Shown here one piece after another: positions 25,884-33,822 of a DNA stretch of 64,000 nt. Position numbers and translations under genes: made by a program. Every line of letters starts with the position of its first letter. The first letter of the stretch is position 1. Below the pieces are notes generated by a model. It was not told the origin of the DNA, did no database searches, and saw only the letters and a list, made by a program, of their open reading frames with translations. Source of the stretch: Terrimesophilobacter sp964651535 (GTDB taxonomy: Bacteria; Actinomycetota; Actinomycetes; Actinomycetales; Microbacteriaceae). The stretch is taken from NCBI GenBank assembly GCA_964651535.1, contig CAZYYE010000002.1:851869-915868 (forward strand), given 5' to 3'.

Positions 25884-27245
25884 CTAGTGCGCGAGGCGTT
25901 TCGTCACGATCGCCGCAAGATCATTGGCGATTTCGTCCGCGACGGCCTGATCAGACGCTTCGACCATGACCCGCACGAGGGGTTCCGTCCCTGAGGGCCT
26001 CAAGAGGACTCGGCCCTTGCTTCCGAGCCTCTCCTGAGCCACCACAACCGCGGCGGCGATGGTGTCATCATCGCCGAGCGACTCGCGATCGACACCCTTC
26101 ACGTTGACCATCACCTGGGGGTACACGGTCATGACCGACGCAAGCTCGACGAGCGACTTGCCCGTGCGCGCGACCTCGGCGGCCAGGTGAAGCCCCGTCA
26201 TGATCCCGTCGCCCGTCGTCGCAAACTCCGTCATGATCACGTGCCCGGACTGCTCCCCGCCGAGAGCCGCCCCGCTCTCGGCAAGCGCCTCGAGAACGTA
26301 TCGGTCGCCCACGCGCGTCTCGATCATCGTGATGTCGTGTTCGGCCATGGCCAGGCGCAGCCCCAGGTTGCTCATGACGGTGGCAACGAGCGTGTCGTGC
26401 GCAAGCGTGCCCCGCTCCTTCATGGAGAGCGCGAGAATTGCCATGATCTGATCGCCGTCGATGATGTTGCCCTCGGCGTCCACGGCGAGGCAGCGGTCGG
26501 CATCGCCGTCGTGCGCGATGCCCAAATGGGCGCCCGTCTCGACGACGGTTCGTGCGAGAAGCCCCAGGTGCGTCGATCCGACTCCGTCATTGATGTTCAC
26601 GCCATCCGGATCTGCGCCGATGAGCGTGATCGAAGCCCCTGCCTTCGCGAAGGCATCCGGTGACACCCCGGACGCCGCGCCGTGCGCGCAATCGAGAACG
26701 ACCTTGATGCCGTCGAGCCGCACGGGGAGCGTGCCGAGCAAGTGGACGAGATAGCGGTCCTCGGCGTCGGCAAACCGTCGGATGCGTCCGACCTCCGCCC
26801 CGGTGGGAGCGATCGGAGGTTCCGCGAGAGCGGCTTCGATGCGATCCTCGACCTCGTCCGGCAGCTTCGTTCCGCGAGCCGCGAAAAACTTGATGCCGTT
26901 GTCGGGAGCCGGATTGTGGGATGCCGACACCATGACTCCGAAATCGGCGTGGAAGTCGGCAACGAGGAATGCGAGAGCGGGAGTGGGGATCACGCCGGCG
27001 TCGTACACGTCCACGCCCGAACTCGCGAGCCCGGCCGCCACCGCGGAGGCCAGGAACTCGCCGGAGACCCGCGGGTCGCGCGCGAGGACCGCGACCGGCC
27101 GACGACCTGAGGCTCTGCGCCCGTCCGCGTACCTGCCCTTGCCCAGAACGACAGCGGAGGCCTGAGCGAGCCGCAGCGCCAACTCGACCGTCAGGGTCTC
27201 GTTCGCGAGGCCCCTGACACCATCCGTTCCGAAAAGCCGAGGCAT
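25884..27245 (-). CDS. glmM: Phosphoglucosamine mutase
   Basis: The 453-residue enzyme starts RLFGTDGVRGLAN and has the phosphoserine loop VMVSASHNPAPDNGIKFF, with Ser109 as phosphorylated residue, the metal-binding DGDADRCLAVD and the C-terminal RPSGTEPLVRVMVEA. It converts glucosamine 6-phosphate to glucosamine 1-phosphate for UDP-GlcNAc. It follows rpsI by 21 bases and is probably read from the rplM promoter, a linkage known in other actinobacteria and Firmicutes. Confidence 0.97.
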   Translation of the reverse strand: MPRLFGTDGVRGLANETLTVELALRLAQASAVVLGKGRYADGRRASGRRPVAVLARDPRVSGEFLASAVAAGLASSGVDVYDAGVIPTPALAFLVADFHADFGVMVSASHNPAPDNGIKFFAARGTKLPDEVEDRIEAALAEPPIAPTGAEVGRIRRFADAEDRYLVHLLGTLPVRLDGIKVVLDCAHGAASGVSPDAFAKAGASITLIGADPDGVNINDGVGSTHLGLLARTVVETGAHLGIAHDGDADRCLAVDAEGNIIDGDQIMAILALSMKERGTLAHDTLVATVMSNLGLRLAMAEHDITMIETRVGDRYVLEALAESGAALGGEQSGHVIMTEFATTGDGIMTGLHLAAEVARTGKSLVELASVMTVYPQVMVNVKGVDRESLGDDDTIAAAVVVAQERLGSKGRVLLRPSGTEPLVRVMVEASDQAVADEIANDLAAIVTKRLAH

Positions 27246-27266
27246 ATCAGCGCCGAATCGGCAGGA

Positions 27267-27818
27267 TTAGCGCTTCGAGAACTGAGGAGCCTTGCGAGCC
27301 TTCTTGAGACCCGCCTTCTTGCGCTCGATCACTCGGGCATCGCGGCTCAGGAAGCCGGCCTTCTTCAGGTCGGCGCGGTTGTTCTCGCGGTCGATCTCGT
27401 TCAATGCCCGCGCGATGCCGAGGCGCAGCGCGCCGGCCTGGCCCGAGGGCCCGCCGCCCGTGATGCGCGCGATGACGTCATAGCTGCCCAGGAGGTCGAG
27501 AACCTTGAACGGGTCCGTGATGAGTTGCTGGTGCAGCTTGTTGGGGAAGTAGTTCGCGAGCTCGCGGCCGTTCACCGTGATCGTGCCGGCGCCGGGGATG
27601 AGCCGAACGCGCGCGATCGCCTGCTTGCGGCGGCCTACGGCCGCGCCGGGGACGTTCAATGCGGGACGCGGCGCCCTGGGTGCTGCCTCAGCCGGAGTTT
27701 CCGTCGTGAAGCTCTCGGGAGCATCCGTTGCCGGAGCGGTCGACTCGGCCGCGGTCTCTGCCGCTTTGGCCGCGTCGTCGGCAACGGGAGTGTCGATGGA
27801 ATCTGAAATCTTCGCCAT
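27267..27818 (-). CDS. rpsI: 30S ribosomal protein S9 with acidic N-terminal extension
   Basis: The 183-residue protein contains the S9 core from GRRKQAIARVRLIPGAG (about residue 63) to the tRNA-contacting end LKKARKAPQFSKR. Typical S9 is about 130 residues. The first 52 or so residues (rich in Ala, Asp, Glu, Thr and Pro) form an acidic low-complexity extension not required for the fold. It pairs with rplM, 27 bases upstream. Confidence 0.96.
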   Translation of the reverse strand: MAKISDSIDTPVADDAAKAAETAAESTAPATDAPESFTTETPAEAAPRAPRPALNVPGAAVGRRKQAIARVRLIPGAGTITVNGRELANYFPNKLHQQLITDPFKVLDLLGSYDVIARITGGGPSGQAGALRLGIARALNEIDRENNRADLKKAGFLSRDARVIERKKAGLKKARKAPQFSKR

Positions 27819-27845
27819 GAAAGGTCCTTTGCTATTCAGCCGGCG

Positions 27846-28289
27846 CTACTGCGCGACCTGGGTCAATGAGTAGTGCTTGGGCTGCTGCGCAGCGTGTGGG
27901 TGCTCGGCACCGGCGTACACCTTGAGCTTGTTGAGCTGGGCGCGGCCGATCGAGTTCTTCGGAAGCATCCCGCGAACGGCCTTCTCGACCGCGCGAGTCG
28001 GGTGCTTGGCGAGCATGTGCGCATAGGTGGTCGACGACAGGCCGCCGGGGTAACCCGAGTGCGTGTACGCCTTCTTCTGCTCGAGTTTCGCGCCCGTGAG
28101 CGCGACCTTCTCGGCGTTGATCACGATGACGAAATCGCCCGTATCGACGTGCGGCGCAAACGTGGACTTGTGCTTTCCGCGGAGAAGAACCGCGACATGG
28201 CTGGCCAGGCGGCCGAGCACGACATCCGTCGCGTCAATGATGAGCCACTCGCGGGTGACGGTGTCGGGCTTGGGTGTGTACGTACGCAT
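27846..28289 (-). CDS. rplM: 50S ribosomal protein L13
   Basis: A 147-residue L13 of normal length, starting MRTYTPKPDTVTREWLIIDATD, with LGRLASHVAVLLRGKHK and the conserved GMLPKN. It binds 23S rRNA early in assembly. It is the first gene of rplM-rpsI(-glmM) and is preceded by a good promoter at 28430-28459 that overlaps the truA stop codon. Confidence 0.97.
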   Translation of the reverse strand: MRTYTPKPDTVTREWLIIDATDVVLGRLASHVAVLLRGKHKSTFAPHVDTGDFVIVINAEKVALTGAKLEQKKAYTHSGYPGGLSSTTYAHMLAKHPTRAVEKAVRGMLPKNSIGRAQLNKLKVYAGAEHPHAAQQPKHYSLTQVAQ

Positions 28290-28429
28290 GGAACGGCACT
28301 GCTCTCTGTTCGAAGGGAGGTGTTCGTGAATCCCACTCCGTGGCCGTTGGTGACGCGCAGTGCGACGCGAACGAATCCGGTGGAGGGCTCAGCTTCGTGA
28401 TGCCCGACTCGTGCAGGCACCAAGGGTCA

Positions 28430-28459
28430 ACAATAGTCGACGCGGCGGGCTCCGGTCAA
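28430..28459 (-). promoter_or_regulatory. Promoter of rplM-rpsI
   Basis: On the minus strand TTGACC (28454-28459) and TATTGT (28430-28435) are 18 bases apart, close to the sigma-70 consensus. The -35 overlaps the truA stop codon. A leader of roughly 130 bases would precede rplM. Confidence 0.6.
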
Positions 28460-29355
28460 ACCTCACGGCGGGCGCGCGTCTGAACGGCTCTCGCCCCAAG
28501 CTCGACGTCATCCGGGTAGCCGACCTCCAGAAGCGTCAACCCTTTCGCGGGCACGACCTTGAATTCGCTCGTTCGCTCGCGCTCGCGGCGGATTTCCAGC
28601 AGTCGAGAGACGGAAAGCCGTCCCTGCCCCACGGCGATCGTGGCCCCGACGAGGGCGCGAACCATGCTGTGGCAGAACGCATCCGCGCGCACGTTCGCTG
28701 CGAGAATTCCGTAATCGTCGCGCACCCAGTCGAACTCCTGAAGGGTCCGGATGCTCGTCGCGCCATCCCGAGCCTTGCAGAACGATGTCCAGTCGTGCAG
28801 GCCGAGAAGCGCTTGCGCTGCCGCGTGCATCGCATCGACGTCAAGCGCGGCCGGATACCACAGGGTTCCGCGTCGATCGAGCGGATTTCGGGGAGCGCGT
28901 TCATCGGCCACCCGGTATTCGTAGCGACGCCACACCGCAGAGAACCTCGCATCGAACCCGTCCGGCGCGATGCGGGAACTCGACACCCAGACATCCGTGT
29001 CGAGGCCGGCAATGCCGTTGATCCGGCGCGCGAGCGATTCGGCTCCTCCGCCCCCGCGCGAACGGGTCAGGCTCGCAAACTGGTCGCCGGACACATCGAG
29101 GTGGGCGACCTGTCCGAGCGCGTGCACGCCGGCATCGGTGCGACCGGCAACCGTGAGCGTCGGGGCGTCGCCGTGCCGACCGAACACCGTCGCGAGCGAG
29201 TCCTCCAGGACGCCCTGGACCGTGCGCAGGCCAGGTTGCCTGCCCCAGCCGTGAAAGTCGGTTCCGTCGTAGGCGATATCGAGCCGGAGCCGGATGCCGC
29301 CGGGCGCCGTACTGCCCGCTTCACTTTCCGCCGCGCCTTCTGCCACCGTGCCCAC
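28456..29355 (-). CDS. truA: tRNA pseudouridine(38-40) synthase TruA
   Basis: The 299-residue enzyme has LDIAYDGTDFHGWGRQPGLRTVQG, and the catalytic aspartate in GRTDAGVHALGQVAHLD. It isomerises uridines 38-40 in the anticodon stem of many tRNAs. Start choice is uncertain: the GTG at 29355 (also a GTG three codons on) has no ribosome site. About 20 low-complexity residues precede the core. In many actinobacteria truA directly follows rplQ; here a GNAT gene lies between them. Confidence 0.94.
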   Translation of the reverse strand: MGTVAEGAAESEAGSTAPGGIRLRLDIAYDGTDFHGWGRQPGLRTVQGVLEDSLATVFGRHGDAPTLTVAGRTDAGVHALGQVAHLDVSGDQFASLTRSRGGGGAESLARRINGIAGLDTDVWVSSSRIAPDGFDARFSAVWRRYEYRVADERAPRNPLDRRGTLWYPAALDVDAMHAAAQALLGLHDWTSFCKARDGATSIRTLQEFDWVRDDYGILAANVRADAFCHSMVRALVGATIAVGQGRLSVSRLLEIRRERERTSEFKVVPAKGLTLLEVGYPDDVELGARAVQTRARREV

Positions 29356-29390
29356 GCGCCGAGTCTACTGAGCGCCGCGGTCGGGTGCGT

Positions 29391-30416
29391 CTAGAACTCC
29401 TTGTTGAGCTGCATGCTGCGGTTCGCCTCGGTGAATCCAAGGCGGGTATAGAGGCCGAGCGCACCTGTCGGGCTTTCGGCATCCACATCGAGCACCGCCA
29501 TCTCGAGCCCTGCGGCAGCAATCGCCTCGAGTGTTCGGGAGAGCAGGGCCTGTGCCACCCCGCGCGCGCGGAACGCGCGCGGGACCCCCACCAGGTCGAT
29601 GTACGCAGAACTGAAACCCTGCGGCTCGAAGTCCTCTTCCCTGACTTCGCTCAGCACGAATCCGGCGATCTCCCCGTCCGGCGCGATCGCGAGGAAAGAA
29701 AGATCGGGGCGGAACGTCGACCGCGCGATGATCTCCTTCCAGGTCTCCTCGGTCGTCGGCTGGCTGCCCCAGTGGTCGCGGAACGCATCATTGCGCGCGA
29801 GCCGTGCGGCCTCGGATCGGGACGCATCAAACTGCACGAACTCGAATCCGTCAAGCTCCTTCGAGATGACGGGCTTCGAAAGGTCCCTGCGCAACTCAAG
29901 AAAGTACCGGGCGATCTGAAAGCCGGCCCTCTCGGCCAGCCGCGCGGTCGCCGGCACGCGTTCGAATGTCCACACGATCATCCACCCCGGAAGGCGCTTG
30001 TCGGAACCGGCGAACTGCTGCAGCGCGCGAGCCTCCTGCCAGGCGAGCAACTCCCGGCCAATCTGCCGTCCTCTCGCCGAAGGCCGAACCCCGCCGATGA
30101 GGATCGAACGAACCAGAGTGTCCTGGCTTGGTGGGAGAATGGCGAGCCCGTACGCCACCACGCGGCCGTCCGTGTCGAGCGCCAGGAGGGAGTCGCGCTC
30201 GAGGTCGACGTAAGAATGGCCGAGATCCTCCTCAGTTTCTTCCCTCGTCGTCAGGAAGTGCGGGTGATCAACCACGTCGATCGCCCTGGCGCAATCGAAA
30301 ACGATGTCCACATCCTCAGCGGTCGCAGGACGCCACGTGATGCCATCTCTGGGGGTCGGCATCGGAAGGACGCTCGGCGCGACGACCCGATCGCGCAGCG
30401 GACTCATTTCTGCCAC
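29391..30416 (-). CDS. Tandem GNAT-domain acetyltransferase of unknown substrate
   Basis: The 341-residue protein has two GNAT halves. The first (about 25-180) shows GVRPSARGRQIGRELLAWQEARA, and the second (about 190-341) shows VGVPRAFRARGVAQALLSRTL and the closing GALGLYTRLGF. Two-GNAT proteins include mycothiol synthase MshD, but the overall sequence does not let me claim that function. No ribosome site precedes GTG 30416, while TAGTAT at 30424-30429 would place transcription at or next to the start codon, so a leaderless message is plausible. An ATG three codons in (30407) is the alternative. It lies between rplQ and truA, an insertion in a translation-related block. Confidence 0.75.
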   Translation of the reverse strand: MAEMSPLRDRVVAPSVLPMPTPRDGITWRPATAEDVDIVFDCARAIDVVDHPHFLTTREETEEDLGHSYVDLERDSLLALDTDGRVVAYGLAILPPSQDTLVRSILIGGVRPSARGRQIGRELLAWQEARALQQFAGSDKRLPGWMIVWTFERVPATARLAERAGFQIARYFLELRRDLSKPVISKELDGFEFVQFDASRSEAARLARNDAFRDHWGSQPTTEETWKEIIARSTFRPDLSFLAIAPDGEIAGFVLSEVREEDFEPQGFSSAYIDLVGVPRAFRARGVAQALLSRTLEAIAAAGLEMAVLDVDAESPTGALGLYTRLGFTEANRSMQLNKEF

Positions 30417-30458
30417 GAAGGGAATACTAATGCCTGCCCGACTCGCGCCAGGAAACGC

Positions 30459-30490
30459 AAAAGGTCCGGCTCGAGCGAGCCGGACCTTTT
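30459..30490 (-). terminator. Terminator of the alpha operon after rplQ
   Basis: A 14-base-pair stem, AAAAGGTCCGGCTC with its complement, closes a GAGC loop and ends in TTTT when read on the minus strand. It begins 11 bases after the rplQ stop codon. Confidence 0.9.
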
Positions 30491-30500
30491 GACGGGAAAA

Positions 30501-31124
30501 CTACTTCGTGTCGCTCTCGTCCGACTCGGCGTCGTCGGATGACTCGTCGTTCTCGGCAACGTCTGCGTCGGCAACCTCGGCATCGGCGGCATCGGCGTCA
30601 TCGGCGTCGACCGCAGGGGTCTCGATGATGACATCCGTCGTCGCGGTCTCGTCGACTGCAGCAGCATCCGCAGCGGAATCGTCTGCAGCGTCCTCAGCCG
30701 ACTCGTCGACGGCGGGCGCCGCCTTCGGCTTCTTCGTGGTCGCCTTCGCGCTCGGCTTCGCATTGACGGGCTCGAGAACGAGCTCGATCTGCACCATCGA
30801 CGCGTTGTCGCCCTTGCGGAACCCGAGCTTCGTGATGCGGGTGTATCCGCCGTCGCGCTCGGCAACGAGAGGCGCGATCTCGGTGAAGAGTTCGTGCACG
30901 ACGCCCTTGTCACCGATCACCGCAAGCGCGCGACGCCGCGCGTGGAGGTCGCCGCGCTTCGCGAATGTAATGAGCCGTTCGGCGACAGGGCGAAGGCGCT
31001 TGGCCTTCGTTTCCGTCGTCTTGATGCTTTTGTGCGTGAACAGCGCGGCGGCAAGATTCGCCAGCAGAAGGCGTTCGTGTGCCGGTCCGCCTCCGAGACG
31101 CGGGCCCTTGGTTGGCTTAGGCAT
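30501..31124 (-). CDS. rplQ: 50S ribosomal protein L17 with long acidic C-terminal tail
   Basis: Residues 1-120 are a normal L17 (PKPTKGPRLGGGPAHERLLLANLAAALF). Residues 121-207 begin with a short Lys/Ala stretch and then become strongly acidic, dominated by Asp, Ala and Glu. Standard L17 ends near residue 120, so the tail adds about 85 residues. It is the last gene of rpsM-rpsK-rpoA-rplQ, followed by a strong terminator. Confidence 0.96.
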   Translation of the reverse strand: MPKPTKGPRLGGGPAHERLLLANLAAALFTHKSIKTTETKAKRLRPVAERLITFAKRGDLHARRRALAVIGDKGVVHELFTEIAPLVAERDGGYTRITKLGFRKGDNASMVQIELVLEPVNAKPSAKATTKKPKAAPAVDESAEDAADDSAADAAAVDETATTDVIIETPAVDADDADAADAEVADADVAENDESSDDAESDESDTK

Positions 31125-31163
31125 GTTTCGTTTTCTCCAGGATCAGTTTGGTGGGGGCCAGGC

Positions 31164-32153
31164 TCAGTTGGACTCGTCGTCGTAGCCGCTGTAGAAGTGC
31201 GCTCCGTCGAATCCGGGAACCGTGTCCTTGAGGGAAAGCCCAAGCTCCACGAGCTTGTCCTTGACCTCGTCGACCGACTTCTGGCCGAAGTTGCGGATGT
31301 TCATGAGCTGCGTTTCCGACAGGGCGACAAGCTCGCTGACCGAGTTGATTCCCTCGCGCTTGAGGCAGTTGTAGCTGCGCACGGAAAGATCGAGGTCCTC
31401 GATGGGCATGCTCAGCTCGCTGGACATCACGGCATCCACGGGCGCGGGGCCGATCTCGATGCCCTCTGCGGCGGTGTTGAGCTCGCGCGCGAGACCGAAC
31501 AGTTCGGTCAGAGTACGGCCGGCAGACGCGATCGCGTCGCGCGGCGAGATCGCACTCTTCGTCTCGACATCCACCACGAGGCGGTCGAAGTCGGTGCGCT
31601 CACCGGCACGAGTCGCCTCGACGCGGTACGTGACCTTGAGCACGGGCGAGTAGATCGAGTCGATCGGGATCTGCCCTGCTTCGCTGAACTCGTTGCGGTT
31701 CTGCGTCGACGACACATATCCGCGTCCGCGCTCGATCGTGAGCTCGAGCTCGAACCGCGCCTTGTCGTTAAGGGTGGCGATGACGAGTTCTGGGTTGTGG
31801 ATCTCGACGCCGGCCGGAGCCGAAATGTCGGCGGCGGTGACCTGACCTGAACCCTGCTTGCGCAAGTACGCGGTGATCGGCTCATCGTGCTCGCTCGAGA
31901 CGACGAGACCCTTCACGTTCAGGATGATCTCGGTGACGTCTTCCTTCACGCCGGGAATCGTGCTGAACTCGTGCAGCACCCCGTCGATGCGGATGCTCGT
32001 GACCGCGGCGCCCGGGATGGAGGACAAGAGAGTGCGGCGAAGCGAGTTGCCGAGCGTGTAGCCGAAGCCGGGTTCGAGCGGTTCGATGATGAAACGGGAC
32101 CGGAACTCCGAGATGTTCTCTTCGGTCAGGGTGGGGCGCTGTGCAATGAGCAC
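31164..32153 (-). CDS. rpoA: RNA polymerase alpha subunit
   Basis: The 329-residue protein has the assembly domain (GFGYTLGNSLRRTLLSSIPGAAVTSI near residue 32) and a C-terminal alpha-CTD with LDLSVRSYNCLKREGINSVSELVALSE and NFGQKSVDEVKDKL for DNA and activator contact. The start is GTG 32153, preceded by AAAGGAATACACA. Three hairpins fill the 173-base gap to rpsK in front of it. rpsD, which separates rpsK and rpoA in many actinobacteria, is absent. Confidence 0.98.
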   Translation of the reverse strand: MLIAQRPTLTEENISEFRSRFIIEPLEPGFGYTLGNSLRRTLLSSIPGAAVTSIRIDGVLHEFSTIPGVKEDVTEIILNVKGLVVSSEHDEPITAYLRKQGSGQVTAADISAPAGVEIHNPELVIATLNDKARFELELTIERGRGYVSSTQNRNEFSEAGQIPIDSIYSPVLKVTYRVEATRAGERTDFDRLVVDVETKSAISPRDAIASAGRTLTELFGLARELNTAAEGIEIGPAPVDAVMSSELSMPIEDLDLSVRSYNCLKREGINSVSELVALSETQLMNIRNFGQKSVDEVKDKLVELGLSLKDTVPGFDGAHFYSGYDDESN

Positions 32154-32171
32154 TGTGTATTCCTTTCGGCG

Positions 32172-32193
32172 AAGTGTCCGCTATATGACACTT
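32172..32193 (-). promoter_or_regulatory. Leader hairpin 3 next to the rpoA ribosome site
   Basis: A seven-base-pair perfect stem (AAGTGTC with GACACTT) and eight-base loop end about five bases upstream of the AAAGGA of rpoA, a position from which it could influence ribosome access. Confidence 0.55.
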
Positions 32194-32200
32194 AGGCGTT

Positions 32201-32221
32201 CAACCGGTGGCGGGCCGGTTG
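32201..32221 (-). promoter_or_regulatory. Leader hairpin 2 of rpoA
   Basis: A seven-base-pair perfect stem (CAACCGG with CCGGTTG) with a seven-base loop, in the middle of the rpsK-rpoA gap. Confidence 0.5.
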
Positions 32222-32252
32222 TTCTTTTGAGTTATGTGCGCTGGAGCTTTAA

Positions 32253-32276
32253 GCGAAGGCCATTTCTGGCCTTCGC
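32253..32276 (-). promoter_or_regulatory. Leader hairpin 1 of rpoA (GNRA-capped, attenuator-like)
   Basis: On the transcript GCGAAGGCCA, loop GAAA, TGGCCTTCGC form a perfect ten-base-pair stem with a GNRA tetraloop, followed by TTAAAG. It could be an attenuator, an RNA processing site or a protein-binding site. Confidence 0.7.
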
Positions 32277-32326
32277 CGCGACGCCAGCACCGGCGAACTC
32301 CGTTCGTCGGATTTTGATGATGAAAC

Positions 32327-32725
32327 TTAAACGCGACGGCGCTTGGGCGGACGGCAACCGTTGTGCGCCTGCGGCGTCACATCGTTGATCGACCCCACTT
32401 CGAGGCCGGCGGCCTGAAGCGATCGGATTGCGGTCTCGCGGCCGGAACCGGGTCCCTTGACGAACACGTCGACCTTCTTGACGCCGTGTTCCTGCGCCTG
32501 ACGGGCAGCCGACTCGGCCGACATCTGCGCGGCATACGGGGTCGACTTGCGCGATCCCTTGAATCCGACGACGCCGGACGACGACCATGCGAGCACTGCG
32601 CCGCTCGGGTCGGTGATGGTGACGATCGTGTTGTTGAACGTCGACTTGATGTGGGCCTGGCCCACTGCAACGTTCTTCTTTTCCTTGCGACGCGGCTTGC
32701 GGGCCGCGGTCTTCGGTGTAGCCAT
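32327..32725 (-). CDS. rpsK: 30S ribosomal protein S11
   Basis: A 132-residue S11 of normal length with the conserved HIKSTFNNTIVTITD, GFKGSRKSTPYAAQMSAE and the C-terminal DVTPQAHNGCRPPKRRRV. It lines the mRNA exit platform with S7 and S18. It lies 39 bases after rpsM. Confidence 0.98.
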   Translation of the reverse strand: MATPKTAARKPRRKEKKNVAVGQAHIKSTFNNTIVTITDPSGAVLAWSSSGVVGFKGSRKSTPYAAQMSAESAARQAQEHGVKKVDVFVKGPGSGRETAIRSLQAAGLEVGSINDVTPQAHNGCRPPKRRRV

Positions 32726-32764
32726 GTGTGTGGTCTCCTGTCGAAATCTTTGGGCGGGCCGCGG

Positions 32765-33139
32765 TTAGCGGGCCTTCTTCTTGCCGGCGACGGTGCGCTT
32801 GGGGCCCTTGCGGGTGCGTGCGTTCGTCTTCGTGCGCTGTCCGTGGACCGGGAGGCCCTTGCGGTGCCGGATGCCCTGGTAGCTTCCGATCTCAACCTTG
32901 CGGCGGATGTCCGCTGCGACCTCGCGGCGAAGGTCACCCTCTACCTTGAAGTTTCCTTCGATGTAGTCGCGCAACGCGATGAGTTGTTCATCGGAGAGAT
33001 CCTTGACGCGAACCTCGCCGCTGATTCCGGTGTCGGCGAGGGCCTTGAGCGACCGGGTGCGCCCAACGCCGTAGATGTAGGTCAATGCGACTTCCACGCG
33101 CTTGTCGCGCGGAATGTCGACTCCTGCTAAACGAGCCAT
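32765..33139 (-). CDS. rpsM: 30S ribosomal protein S13
   Basis: A 124-residue S13 with MARLAGVDIPRDKRVEVALTYIYGVG, the helix-two-turn-helix core and the basic end HGQRTKTNARTRKGPKRTVAGKKKAR that reaches the tRNA. It heads the alpha gene group; a candidate promoter lies in the 145-base gap to rpmJ. Confidence 0.98.
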   Translation of the reverse strand: MARLAGVDIPRDKRVEVALTYIYGVGRTRSLKALADTGISGEVRVKDLSDEQLIALRDYIEGNFKVEGDLRREVAADIRRKVEIGSYQGIRHRKGLPVHGQRTKTNARTRKGPKRTVAGKKKAR

Positions 33140-33258
33140 TCTGGCTACTCCTGTTAATAGGTGGAGGTATGGGACAGAACCTGTGCATCGGCCTCCAACC
33201 GATGGTGTCCCCGCCGTGCGCTTAACCGTGCACTTCGGTTCCGGTACTGCCGTGTTTC

Positions 33259-33288
33259 GTATTAATTTATGGAGCCTGCTGTGCTCAA
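33259..33288 (-). promoter_or_regulatory. Candidate internal promoter for rpsM-rpsK-rpoA-rplQ
   Basis: On the minus strand TTGAGC (33283-33288, overlapping the rpmJ stop codon) and TAATAC (33259-33264) are 18 bases apart, in an unusually A+T-rich patch. Confidence 0.4.
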
Positions 33289-33398
33289 CCCTGACGCTGC
33301 TTGTGGCGCGGGTTGCTGCAGATGACCATGACCCGGCCGTTGCGGCGGATCACTTTGCAGTTATCGCAGATCTTCTTGACGCTGGGGTTGACCTTCAT
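33285..33398 (-). CDS. rpmJ: 50S ribosomal protein L36
   Basis: A 37-residue protein, MKVNPSVKKICDNCKVIRRN and so on, from ATG 33398 to TGA 33285. It is the zinc-ribbon (C+) form with Cys11, Cys14, Cys27 and His32 as likely ligands. It lies 67 bases after infA and 145 bases before rpsM. Confidence 0.97.
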   Translation of the reverse strand: MKVNPSVKKICDNCKVIRRNGRVMVICSNPRHKQRQG

Positions 33399-33465
33399 TT
33401 TGCTGCTCTCTCGCTGTCTTCGTACCCGCGGTGCGCCGCAGGCCGTTACTTTCCAGCAATGGGTA

Positions 33466-33687
33466 CTACTTGTAGCGGTAGACGATGCGTCCCCGTGTCA
33501 GGTCGTATGGGCTGAGCTCTACGATGACCTTGTCCTCCGGGAGGATTCGGATGTAGTGCTGGCGCATCTTGCCTGAGATGTGCGCGAGAACGCGGTGGCC
33601 GTTGGTCAACTCAACGCGGAACATCGCGTTGGGCAGAGCTTCGACTACCGATCCCTCGATCTCGATGACGCCGTCTTTTTTTGCCAT
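33466..33687 (-). CDS. infA: Translation initiation factor IF-1
   Basis: A 73-residue OB-fold protein, MAKKDGVIEIEGSVVEALPN, with HISGKMRQHYIRILPEDKVIVELSPYDLTRGRIVYR. It binds the ribosomal A site during initiation. It follows adk across a terminator, so it probably has its own promoter in the 127-base gap. The map gene, found between adk and infA in many actinobacteria, is absent. Confidence 0.98.
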   Translation of the reverse strand: MAKKDGVIEIEGSVVEALPNAMFRVELTNGHRVLAHISGKMRQHYIRILPEDKVIVELSPYDLTRGRIVYRYK

Positions 33688-33790
33688 AACTCGCTAACGT
33701 AAAGTGGTGCCGATTGGTGGTCGTGCGGATGATTGTCGGTGACCCGGCAGGAATGTATTCACCCCCAAGACACCAAAGAGCAATCTTAGG

Positions 33791-33822
33791 CTAAAAATAC
33801 GCTCTCTGCCAACCTCAGAGCG
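33791..33822 (-). terminator. Terminator at the adk 3' end
   Basis: A six-base-pair stem (CGCTCT/AGAGCG, 33800-33822) overlaps the adk stop codon and is followed on the minus strand by TATTTTTAG. The U-tract makes this the clearest conventional rho-independent site of the block. Confidence 0.75.

Noticed and set aside
25865..25885. Terminator between coaA and glmM
   Set aside because: AGATC/GATCT pairing over ten bases gives five weak pairs only.
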